Assembly (NCBI GenBank): GCA_036674765.1
Contig: JARVKI010000033.1
Span: forward strand, 1 to 64,000
DNA: 64,000 nt
Direction of reading: 5' to 3'
Source: Seiridium cupressi
Taxonomy: Eukaryota > Ascomycota > Sordariomycetes > Amphisphaeriales > Sporocadaceae
Made by a program: the position numbers and the translations under genes
In this document: in pieces, positions 1-9,356 of the stretch
How the letters are laid out: each line of letters starts with the position of its first letter
Position numbering within the stretch: the first letter of the stretch is position 1
The notes under the pieces: model-generated
What the model saw: the letters and a program-made list of their open reading frames with translations, nothing else
Database searches by the model: none
Told to the model about the DNA's origin: nothing

Positions 1-71
<71 letters not shown>

Positions 72-77
72 ACCCCC

Positions 78-119
<42 letters not shown>
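1..119. repeat. Poly-C homopolymer tract
   Basis: A near-pure run of C covers the first 119 bases, broken only by A at 72 and 78. It sits at the window edge, about 290 bp upstream of the La-protein start codon. It could be a real poly(C):poly(G) tract, a gap-edge assembly artefact or a sequencing artefact. It is not a telomere repeat, because no TTAGGG/CCCTAA unit is present. Confidence 0.9.
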
Positions 120-121
<2 letters not shown>

Positions 122-410
122 CGACCTCGACGCAGCGATACCTAATTTTTGGCCGAGTCTTGACAACCTTTTCTCGACACAGGCTTTTCCATTTTTCGTT
201 TACGAACCTCGCACGAGTCAACAAAGAAGAATTGTCTTCGCTGGGCGCCGCTCAATTACATACTCTTGAGGGAGGCTACCTCGTAGGCTGAGGTGTCCTT
301 GGTTATTCTGAAAACCTTGCAGTCCTGGTGCGAAGGCAGGCGTGAAACCCTATCTACTTCCGTACCAGGTACATAATCAACCTCTTGACTTCTCGAGGTT
401 ATTTCACAAA
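120..410 (+). promoter_or_regulatory. Promoter and 5' leader of the La-domain gene
   Basis: This 291-bp stretch lies between the C tract and the first good ATG at 411. The reading frame is open upstream to about 342, but only from a GTG, so that part is taken as leader. I see no clear TATA box. Confidence 0.4.
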
Positions 411-2999
411 ATGTCCACGACATTTTCATATGCCCAGGCGGCTAAAGGCCAGCTTTCTACACCTTCTGCTCCGCAGTCGGTTACAAGCCAGGCTGCATCG
501 TCAACAAGCAATCATAATGCCGATGCCCCAACCACTGCTGACACATCAGCGGCTTCCCATTCAGTGGGCCCTTCGTCAATCTCAAGCGAGCAAGATGCAA
601 GAGATAGCATTGCGCAGCCAGCCGTACAGCCCGAGTCTGTGAAGAAGACTGAGCAGAGTACTGCCGCCGAGGCAGCGCAAGGGGATGACTCTGCACCGAA
701 GAGCTCGGCTACAGAGACTCCCGCCGTTTCAGCAGCTGAGAGAAAACAAACCAGTGAGGCACCTGCTGAGAGACGGGCTAAAACCCCGTCCGCCCGCTCG
801 GCCGATGTTCCCGACAACCGGAAGTCAAGGAAAGGAAAGAAGTCGAGAGGGGCCGACAAGGAGTCAGAGACGGAGCAAGCTACAGAGAAGGAGAAGGAGC
901 CCGAAGCTCCCAAAGTGCAGTTGTCCGAGGCACCGATACCCTCCGTCAATTTCTGGCACCAGCGGGCCAAGGAAGCCCAGTCAAAGACAGTCCAGCCGGC
1001 ACCGGCTCGCACACCTGCTACCTCTGGCAATGCCCAAGATGGCAAGGCTAAGACTCCAGTGAATGACAATGATAACGCTGTTCGCTTGCCGACGACTGCA
1101 GCCAAGGGTCAAAAGAAGGAATTCGCACGAGATGCCAACGAGCAGGCCTCACGTAGACATGCCCCGAGAGATAGCAGAGTAGGCGAGAAGTCAGCATCCG
1201 AATCGCTTCCCTCTGTCGCTGACGCTGCGTCGTGGCCGACCCCAGAGTCCGCCGCTATTGAGGTCAAGTCACAAGAGACTTCTGTGAAGTCCACTGAGAA
1301 CGATGAAGCTCAGGAAGAGAAGACCGAATCGGGTCCCAAGGACAAGCCAAAGTGGGTGGCTATACCATTTGTTCCCAGTGCTGTCTTCGAAACTCCACTC
1401 CCTAGCCGCAACCCGAGAGGCAGCAAGACTGGCGGGGCCCGTGGTGGCCGTGAAACTGGAGCCAGGGGCTATGCTGGAGCATCCAACCCAACAGACAGGA
1501 CGCAAGCTGCTGGCGTCGCTAGACCATCGGGTGACCGATCAGCAGAGGCTGGTAGCCGTGCTAGAGCTTCATCCACATCCGTGCCACCTGCAAAGCGCGC
1601 TTCGGTAGATGCTACCAACCGCGATATCCGCAAGGTGTCCGGATCAAACAAGGATGCCGCTACTACCTCTTCGACTGCACCGGTATGTCCAAGTTTCCAC
1701 TGCAGTACTCGCCGCTTGTACTCCAAACTAACATTTTTACCCCAGGTCAACGGCACCGAAGAGTCTGCCAAAGCAACTGCATCAGATAGCAAGGAAGGTA
1801 TTCAGGGTCAGCAGTCTACTGATGGCTCAAGCACTGACAAGCGATCCGATAACCGGCCCGATCCCTCGAGAGACTCTTTCACTCCAGCTGCGAAGGAGAA
1901 TGGCACTCACCACCATGCTGCAAAGGAGAAGCGGAACGGGCGCGGAAGAGGAGGCCACCCCGGCGCAAGCGGGCAAGGTCATCGCGGCCATGGGTCATAT
2001 TCAGTCAACGGGGGGCAATCCTATCCCGGGTCAGGCCACATGGGCTCGCGTCAGAACTCATATCCTGGCAACATGTCAATTGGCTACGGCATGTCTGGTG
2101 CAGCCTCAACTAATGGACACCCGTCGCGCAACTCTACATCCAATACGTTCTACCGTTCTAATAACAGAAACGGACGTGCACCTACCATGCAGACGACGCC
2201 GAGCTGGAACATGGACCCTTCCATGCAACCAATGCCTGCTATGGCACACCAACAATACTTGTTTGAGCAAAATGTCCTTCCATTACTCACCAAGCAAATC
2301 TCATACTACTTCTCGGTTAACAACCTCTTGAAGGATGGGTATTTGAGGAGGTGCATGGACTCTCAAGGCTATGTATTCCTGGATGTCATCCAAAACTTCA
2401 CACGAATTCAACAGCTTACTACCGATGTGAACGTCGTCCGAATGGCCTGTATCGACTCTCCAGACATCGAGCTGGTGACCGGTATGGAAGATCACCGCGA
2501 CCGTATCAGACGGGTTCAGGGATGGAACGAATTCGTCTATCCTCCAGGCTCACGAAACGAAGAAGTCAACTTCGATGAAGGACCGGTCAATGTCTGGAGA
2601 CATGACCGCAGTAGCATGTTTATGAATCCGTATGGCATGGTTCCTCCATACCAGGCCGAATCCCCGGGATTTTACCCTCCCAATGGTGCACCTTTCCCAC
2701 CCTATGGAAACGATGGCTTCCAGCACTACAACATGGCCAATGGTGTCAACGGCGTCAACGGCACCAATGGCTATCCTTCAAGCAAGGAGACTCAGCTGTC
2801 TGCCACCGTTCCCGAGTTTTCCCCTAAGGGTGGTTCGAGTGCTTCAGATGCAGACCAGAGCGGCGCTCTTAAGCAAACCAGTGGCAAGGAGCATCAGACC
2901 AATGGTGTCGCGCCGGTCGTAATAAATGGTACTGGTGATGCCGCCAGTCAGCCATACACCAACGGAGTCGCTGCAGACGCCGATATTACAGGTCATTAA
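411..2999 (+). CDS. La-domain (LARP1/Slf1-Sro9 type) RNA-binding protein
   Basis: Predicted 841-aa RNA-binding protein, exons 411-1682 and 1746-2999. The start at 411 is chosen because the first ATG-encoded residues (MSTTFSYAQAAKG) resemble Slf1/Sro9-type N-termini and the upstream frame has no ATG. The 63-nt intron (GTATGT, CTAAC branch, CCCCAG) is a multiple of three without a stop, so the frame reads through it. The N-terminal 590 residues are low-complexity (Ser/Ala/Lys/Glu, then RGG- and Gly/Ser/Tyr-rich). A La-type winged helix follows at about residues 596-680, with blocks QISYYFSVNNLLKDGYLRR and GYVFLDVIQNF. An Asn/Gly-rich tail ends the protein. Family members bind mRNA, often near the 5' end, and tune translation in the cytoplasm. 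The domain is clear; assignment to a particular LARP subfamily is inferred from the single C-terminal La domain without an obvious RRM. Confidence 0.9.
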   Translation: MSTTFSYAQAAKGQLSTPSAPQSVTSQAASSTSNHNADAPTTADTSAASHSVGPSSISSEQDARDSIAQPAVQPESVKKTEQSTAAEAAQGDDSAPKSSATETPAVSAAERKQTSEAPAERRAKTPSARSADVPDNRKSRKGKKSRGADKESETEQATEKEKEPEAPKVQLSEAPIPSVNFWHQRAKEAQSKTVQPAPARTPATSGNAQDGKAKTPVNDNDNAVRLPTTAAKGQKKEFARDANEQASRRHAPRDSRVGEKSASESLPSVADAASWPTPESAAIEVKSQETSVKSTENDEAQEEKTESGPKDKPKWVAIPFVPSAVFETPLPSRNPRGSKTGGARGGRETGARGYAGASNPTDRTQAAGVARPSGDRSAEAGSRARASSTSVPPAKRASVDATNRDIRKVSGSNKDAATTSSTAPVCPSFHCSTRRLYSKLTFLPQVNGTEESAKATASDSKEGIQGQQSTDGSSTDKRSDNRPDPSRDSFTPAAKENGTHHHAAKEKRNGRGRGGHPGASGQGHRGHGSYSVNGGQSYPGSGHMGSRQNSYPGNMSIGYGMSGAASTNGHPSRNSTSNTFYRSNNRNGRAPTMQTTPSWNMDPSMQPMPAMAHQQYLFEQNVLPLLTKQISYYFSVNNLLKDGYLRRCMDSQGYVFLDVIQNFTRIQQLTTDVNVVRMACIDSPDIELVTGMEDHRDRIRRVQGWNEFVYPPGSRNEEVNFDEGPVNVWRHDRSSMFMNPYGMVPPYQAESPGFYPPNGAPFPPYGNDGFQHYNMANGVNGVNGTNGYPSSKETQLSATVPEFSPKGGSSASDADQSGALKQTSGKEHQTNGVAPVVINGTGDAASQPYTNGVAADADITGH

Positions 3000-4195
3000 G
3001 GCCTATTTCAAATGTTTCGGAGAGTAAGCTGTTTTCGAGGTGTATGCATGAAGCCGATCTGCAAATGACGCTTCGCATCAGCATCGCCACAAGCGTTGTT
3101 CACTACATATAATTGATTTCTTGGACGATACCCATCTCCGGTCAATCCTTTCAGAAGAGTCCGATGAAGGTCAGCATTTGATGAGGACTCTTTACTGGAC
3201 ATGTCACCAAGGCTTTCAGTTATCGTCTTGGTTTGGCATCTAGCACCTTATCTAAGGGTCCATTTGCTCGATATGAAAGCATGATTGCTCGATAATCATT
3301 GATACATCACGGACATTGTTGGCGGATCGAGGACATGGGAATCGTTGCACACGAGGAGCCACGTTCGACCCTCGAATCTCGAGTCGGACTTCCGCGTAGA
3401 TGTTATCAACAGGAGGCATATTCGCCGCGTTTCGCCGTTTGTTTACCCTTGGCGGCGCCCCAGCTCCAGCATGAATGATTTTAATGCTAGAAAGAAAAAA
3501 AGGAATAAGTTGCACAAGGACCGGTTGATAAATTCATCACACATTTCCCTTACGGTTGCATGTCTCAAGGAGTAGATGATTGTTTCACATCAAGGGACAG
3601 AGCACGGGATGCACTAGACTTCATTTTTCGCCCATGATAAAGAAAGGGGATACCAAAAGCTCTGCTATGCTGCACTGGGGTGCTTTACATTGTACGAATA
3701 GTTTAGTTTGAAAAGCAAATCATATGGACGGGGCGTTTTCGGTGTACACTTTTATTTCCATGACGTGCTCTCGATCATTCACAGAAGTCCTATTTATCCC
3801 ACAGAACTTCCTAAGTACTCTACAAAAGCCCCCTAATCAATCCCACGTAGTTGCCTAGTTATGGCACAATGCTCGAAAAGCATGGGTATGTGTAAATATA
3901 TACTCGAAGCAGAGATATCGTGACAGTCGTGGACGTCGTTTAGCATTGATCTCGCGTCGTGCTGCTTCATCCCCCGTCTCTCTCCCTCTATCTTCTCGGT
4001 AACATGCGAGGAAGTGTGATCGGCATTTCTCAAGACCAGCACACTTGACTCTCGAATAGCACTGCCCTTTAATAGCAGAAGCTTATGTCCATGGACTTTC
4101 TTATATCGCCAAGCTCATTGACTTGCTTTCTTCGCCTCCAGTCTCGAGAGGTTCCAACTGTCCGTCCAGTTCTCCTTTTCTTATGAACAGCCCAC
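3000..4195. other. Convergent intergenic region, no gene seen
   Basis: About 1.2 kb between the stop of the La-domain gene and the stop of the minus-strand GPI-protein gene. It must hold both 3' UTRs. The ORFs inside are short, lack motifs and have no splice-supported extension. Confidence 0.6.
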
Positions 4196-4915
4196 TCATA
4201 ACCCTGCTCCGATTACTCCCAGCCCAACACCAGCTACCATACCAACGACACACGGCATCCCTGTTATCCTCGCCGCGGCCGCGTTGGCAGTGCCCACCAC
4301 AAAGCCGCCAGTCGTGCCTGCCGTCGCACACCTGCTGGCGACCAGTCCGTGGCACGCCTGGGAACTCAGGCTGGCGCAGATACTCGTCGCACTGGACAGG
4401 GCGAGCTGCGTATGCGTGGGCTGGACGGTGACGCCGCCACCTCCCGGGACGTTGATTGTGACGCCGTAGCCGCCGGTGCCAGATGCGAGATCAGACGTAC
4501 ACGCCCCGTAGTTAGACGAACATGCCGTGACGGCGGACGAGCAGGCCCCGGCGTTGGGGAACGAGGTCGCGATGGCGGGGAAGGCAAAGTACGCATTGCT
4601 CACATACGACACGGATGTGACGGTGCCCGTCACTGTCGCGGTGGCCGCGCCCGTGCAGACTGCGCCCGAGGGGCAGCAGGCCGGGCTGTTGCTGTTGTCC
4701 AGCGCGCAGTACTGGCCGTTGGCGCAGCAGATGCCCGCGAAGGCCGAGCCTTGCGATTCGCAGCTGATGTAGTCGGCCGGACACGTGTCGCGTCTTTCTA
4801 CGGCGGCCGCGTGGTACTGGAGTGGCGGTATATAGTTGGCGGCTGTGAGAGTGATGAGGTTGAGTGTGAGTGTGAGCAGGGCTGGCGACGAGCCCGCGTG
4901 CCGTGGTATCCTCAT
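4196..4915 (-). CDS. GPI-anchored Cys-rich secreted protein
   Basis: Single-exon ORF of 239 aa. An N-terminal signal peptide is visible: MRIPRHAG, then a Leu/Ala/Thr-rich core, with likely cleavage after TLTAA. The mature part starts with a Cys-rich block (about residues 44-88) containing two CC pairs (GICCANGQYC and ACCPSGAVC). A Thr/Ser/Val-rich stretch and further scattered Cys follow. The C-terminus is a hydrophobic Gly/Val tail after small residues (TANAAAARITG), as expected for a GPI-attachment signal. Proteins of this layout are common on the fungal cell surface and in the wall; most have no known function. It is convergent with the La-domain gene. The topology is well supported, the function unknown. 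Confidence 0.8.
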   Translation of the reverse strand: MRIPRHAGSSPALLTLTLNLITLTAANYIPPLQYHAAAVERRDTCPADYISCESQGSAFAGICCANGQYCALDNSNSPACCPSGAVCTGAATATVTGTVTSVSYVSNAYFAFPAIATSFPNAGACSSAVTACSSNYGACTSDLASGTGGYGVTINVPGGGGVTVQPTHTQLALSSATSICASLSSQACHGLVASRCATAGTTGGFVVGTANAAAARITGMPCVVGMVAGVGLGVIGAGL

Positions 4916-5905
4916 CTTGTAGCGGGATTTGTGATGTGGGTGATAAACTGATGATAAGTTGTGTGACTTCTACGCTCCCGCCGCGATGAGGAGAGATTGG
5001 CCAGCTCTCTTCTGTGTCTCACCAAAAAAAGTTGATTCGAGGTATGCCGAGACTGATTTAAGCTTAAAGAAAGTGAAATTTAGAGCCTAGATCTTATCTC
5101 ACTTTCACCGCTGGCCGACTGAGATGGAGTGGAGTGTCGGGATTTGGAGCTGTGAGTTGTACTGCAGATGATCCTGGCGGCTTTCAGGACGATTTGATTT
5201 ATGCCGTGTAATTGTCTCACAAGAGTATTTTTGCTTTTGCAGATGTCAAAACTGTCGGACAATGAGCGAGAATTTGTTCAATTACTACCGGCCTGCCGAC
5301 CAGTTGAGAACCCCGTTGATTCAAGGTCAGAATTTCCGGTGGTTGGCAAGCTCGTGAGCTCTGTCCAGCATGATGTCAAGGGTCGCTGGTGGCCCCGTAT
5401 CGTAGCCTAGCAACCGCTAATTGAAATACACCCTCGGGCGACTTGGGGTGAAATAAGTGGGGTGGGGAACCGACCACCGAGTCCAGAGCCCAAGCCGCGG
5501 ACAGAACTTGGTCCACAAAGTTCCACCTGGAAGCAAACGGGTTCACACAGGAGAGTATAATATAGCATAAGACAACACGGGAGAGTTGTGTTGAAGAAAT
5601 AATATAATATTCCAGCATTAGCAATTGCAATAAGCACGTCCATGGTTTCTACGCCAAAAGTGCTATTGATTGTTTGCTACCGCGTTACCTGGGAAGTAGT
5701 CGGGTGCAATTAGAGTATTGGCCCGTGCGCGCTGCAGACTCGTTCGATCAGTCTGAAGATTTCAGTGTCTGATGAATGGGGTGCCTCTTCACTCGAGCTG
5801 ACGTTTGGTGGTAAATTACAAAAACCTATTGGGAAGACTCGATTGTTCAGCGTATATGACTCAAGTGAGTTATTGAAACAGCATTCCTGAACTTTACCGC
5901 GGACC
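4916..5905. other. Divergent intergenic region, GPI protein / COX19
   Basis: 990 bp between two divergent start codons, so it should contain both promoters. No coding signal is seen; the short ORFs lack ATG contexts, motifs or splice partners. I recognise no individual site. Confidence 0.5.
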
Positions 5906-6343
5906 ATGAGTTCTTTCGGCAGTCCTGGTTCAAGCCCATATTCTGGGAAGCCTATCCCGTGAGTTCCTTCGATAGGGGCATCTTCCTTCCGTCGGCAAGG
6001 GTCTTATTACTGACACGAGTCTGCAGCCCGGAGAGAGGCAGTTTCCCTCTAGACCATGATGGCGAGTGCAAGGATGTCATGAACAACTATCTCAAATGTC
6101 TCAAGAGCGTCAAGGGGCACAATGACCCGGCCTGCCGCGAGATAGCAAAGAACTACCTGTCCTGTAGGATGGAGCGGTACGTCCATCATCTGGGGGTTTC
6201 AATGGTGGATGTGTTTTGCTGACGAGATGCATAGCAATTTGATGGCTAAAGACGATTTCAAAAACTTGGGATTTGGAACCGAAAAGTCGAAGGAGACGCC
6301 CAAGGAGCCGGAAAAGGGGGTCAAAGGTGAACTGCACTGGTAG
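5906..6343 (+). CDS. cox19: Cytochrome c oxidase assembly protein COX19
   Basis: Three exons (5906-5958, 6027-6176, 6235-6343) give a 103-aa protein. Introns of 68 and 58 nt have GTGAGT and GTACGT donors and CTGAC branch sites. The product has twin CX9C motifs: Cys32-x9-Cys42 and Cys54-x9-Cys64 ([11 protein letters not shown] and [11 protein letters not shown]). These form the coiled-coil-helix-coiled-coil-helix fold imported into the mitochondrial intermembrane space by Mia40. The C-terminal blocks [13 protein letters not shown] and GELHW are typical of Cox19. Cox19 acts with Cox11 in copper and redox handling during cytochrome c oxidase assembly. Length and motif spacing fit the family. Confidence 0.95.
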
Positions 6344-6909
6344 ATGCCGCCGACAGAAGACTTCGATATGGAACGCCCTCATACCTTGGCCGTGTAGGAT
6401 ACGTGTCACAGAACCGAAAGATATGGGCTGAGGTACTGGTCATCGATTGCCATGGTCTTTTCTTTACCAGCATTCAACACCTTAACCACCTTAAGTCCGT
6501 GGCCGTCGTCGAAATGTGCTCAATCGAGGCATTCGCAACCAGCCCTAGCTTCTAGGAATCATCACAGTGGAAAGCCACATCAACTCGCATCAATGAACCT
6601 CAATGTGTTAGTTAATAAAACTTCCAAAAAGGCCGGGGAAATGCGCATCGCGAGGCCGCATTATTCCTAGATGTTCCAAATCCCATCCGATATCGCCAAG
6701 GTTGTGAACCGTGGGGTACCCGGCAGCCGGGGCACTTAGCGCCAACTAGGCTCAAGAATAGCTTTGACTCTGTAAAGTTGAATATGAAACGTCATTTCTC
6801 TGCCCAAATACTGCGCTGCCTCAATTGATATGTTCCGGAGCCTCATGAACCTCTCATTATTGTAGTCTTCCTCGGTTGAATTTATTTGCTTTCCTAGTCA
6901 TAGAACAAC
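6344..6909 (+). promoter_or_regulatory. COX19 3' end and promoter region of the ligase fusion
   Basis: 566 bp between two tandem plus-strand genes. It should hold the COX19 3' UTR and the promoter of the succinyl-CoA ligase-like gene. No coding region or distinct site is recognised. Confidence 0.4.
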
Positions 6910-9356
6910 ATGATCCTCAGAAGTCCTCGCGTAAGCCTGGGTACAAAGTTACCGAGGTTCGCCGGGAGCCGCTGCTCGTTCAGCAACACACCAGCCGCTA
7001 ATAACTATGATGCGACATTGAAGAATTTAAAGATAGGAAAACACACGAGGGTGATATTTCAAGGGTTCACAGGTGATATTGCGGTCCTGTCATTGATGCC
7101 GTACTTCATCGCTGACGCACAGTCATGTAGGCAAACAGGCGACGGCAAATGCCAAGGAGTCTCTAGAATGGGGCACCAATATCGTTGGTGGTGTGACGCC
7201 TGGTCGTGAGGGCGAGCACCTCGGATTACCTGTCGTACCTACTGTTCAAAAGGTAAGGCCTCCTTATCCCAGCCGGGAAACATAAGGACTGACGCCGGGA
7301 AGGCTATGGAGATTCTGAAGCCAGATGCTACCGGAATCTACGTCGCGGCGCATCAAGCTACGGCTGCCATCGAGGAGGCCATTGCGGCCGAGGTCCCGCT
7401 GATAGTGGTGGTCGCTGAGCATATTCCTGTCCACGACTTTCTACGAGTACGAACTCGTCCGAACTGCGTACGCGTTCCGTAAAATTCGATTACTGATTTC
7501 GTCTCAGATACACTCCATGCTGAAGACTCAATCCGCATCCAGACTCGTGGGAGCAAACTCGCCCGGCATCATCTCAGCAGTCGGGAAGTGTAGAATAGGG
7601 TTTCAACCTCTGCCGTGTTTTGAGCCTGGAAGAGTTGGCATAGTCGCAAGATCTGGAACATTGAGCTATGAAAGTGAGTGCAACATGAATTAAATATGCC
7701 CTTCAATGATATTAAATTGCTAATTCCGTGTCAGCGGCTGCATCGACTCAGCGGTCTGGCCTCGGTCAAAGTATGTGCATTGGAGTTGGTGGTGACATCC
7801 TGCCCGGCACGACTCTTATTGATGGCTTGAAGGTCCTCGCCGAGGACGAAGATACCAAGGGGATTGCTTTGGTAGGTGAAATCGGTGGAGTCGTTGAGCT
7901 GGAAGCCGCCGAGTGGATCAAGGAGTATAGAGCGAAGACAAAAGATCCCAAGTAAGTGATGATCTTTTTCGAAATCCGGGATTCTTGTTAACATAATATC
8001 CACCATAGACCTATTGTCGCTCTTGTCGGAGGTATTAAAGCTGTGCCGGGTCGTATCATGGGCCACGCCGGCGCATTCGCTCTCCCCGGCGAGCCCACCG
8101 CCGCAGAAAAGGTCGAAGCACTCAAAGCAGCAGGAGCTACAATTGTCAATCATCCTTCAAGATTCGGTTCTGCGCTCAAGACTCTGCTTGATGGCTCGAA
8201 GCCCACAGGCACCGGCGTGGCTTCCAATATTGGACCCCAGCGAAGAGGCATGCATACACATACGCGGCGGCCAGGACCGTTCCGGCACATCAACCATATT
8301 TCAAGGCATGTCCAAAGGCGCTCTATATACCTAACTCAACAGACTGCTCTCGACCTCCTCCGTATTCAGAACATTCCCGTTAGTGAAGCCTCTATAGGCT
8401 CAACCGAGCGCCTACTCGCTGTCTCTATCAATCGGAGCACCCGGAATCCCTGCATTATCGCATCCTCGACCGGTGATGCTAAGGATGCAATCACTTTTGA
8501 CTTCGAGTATAACAGAGGCTCCGCAAACTTACCTATCGGTGAGATTACCGCGGCACTTGGGCTAGACCAGAGCTCAACGCAGCCCCTCGACAAGTTCAGC
8601 CACCTGATCAGGGAGCTAGTCAGTTTATTCATCGAAAAGGAGGCATTTCTTCTCGACACACGTGTTGTAGAAACAGTAGATGGCGCAGCCATCTCAAGAG
8701 CCCGCCTAGGCTTCGACGACGCAGCACACCGATCTGGCAATCGTCAGGGTGATATCCATGCTCTCCGAGACCCGAGCACTGAGGATCCGGCTGAGCTGGG
8801 TGTGGAGAAGGACGGAATTGTTTACATCAAGCTCGACAACGGAAATATTGGAACCCTGGTCAATGGTGCCGGTTTGGCTATGAACACGGTTGACGCACTT
8901 GCGGATGCAGGTGGTCGTGCGGCGAACTTTTTGGACACGGGTGGCAAAGCGACCAGTGAGACGGTGAAGAAGAGTTTTGAAGTCATTTTGACAGATCCCA
9001 GGGTGAAGGTATGCTGCATTTTCGTTTCCCCTTTCACTCAATCTCCGTCTCCATCTCCGCCAGCAACTTCACCCCACATGCATTTCCCAACTATACTATG
9101 ATGCTTACACTATAATGCAAAGTGTATCTTTGTGAATATCTTCGGCGGTCTTACACTAGGCGACATGATCGCGCGAGGGGTAGTGATGGCCTTCAAGGAG
9201 CTGGATATGTCGGTGCCGGTCGTGGTCAGGATTCGAGGGACAAACGAGAAGGAAGGCCAGAAGATCATTGCGGAGAGTGGGCTACCATTATACGCGTTCG
9301 ATGACTTTGATGAGGCCGCTTCCAAGGCTATTGAGCTAGCAGGCAAGCCAGAGTAG
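6910..9356 (+). CDS. Succinyl-CoA ligase-like fusion, alpha + truncated beta
   Basis: Seven exons (6910-7072, 7131-7252, 7303-7446, 7508-7673, 7735-7951, 8009-9008, 9123-9356) give 681 aa with phases that close exactly. Residues 1-40 are Arg/Ser-rich, like a mitochondrial presequence. Residues about 45-340 are a full alpha chain: CoA-binding Rossmann start ([10 protein letters not shown]), [26 protein letters not shown], and RIMGHAGA with the phospho-histidine at about residue 290. About 30 basic residues follow, then a beta chain (about 374-681) whose ligase half is well kept ([30 protein letters not shown]). Between the beta N-terminal helix and the [12 protein letters not shown] block, roughly 80-90 residues of the usual ATP-grasp domain are absent. 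The Mg/nucleotide EIN motif reads DTR. Normal enzymes are two separate TCA-cycle subunits. Here both lie in one exon without a stop. The activity is therefore uncertain: it could be a nucleotide-independent CoA-transfer enzyme or a regulatory paralogue. Confidence 0.85.

Noticed and set aside
1..119. Telomere end
   Set aside because: Fungal telomeres are usually TTAGGG/CCCTAA arrays; this is pure C with two A.
512..1105. 197-codon minus-strand ORF
   Set aside because: Antisense shadow of the low-complexity part of the La-domain gene.
4349..4951. 200-codon plus-strand ORF (Arg/Gly-rich)
   Set aside because: Antisense shadow of the GPI-anchored protein gene; its composition follows from the Ser/Ala/Thr codons of the real frame.
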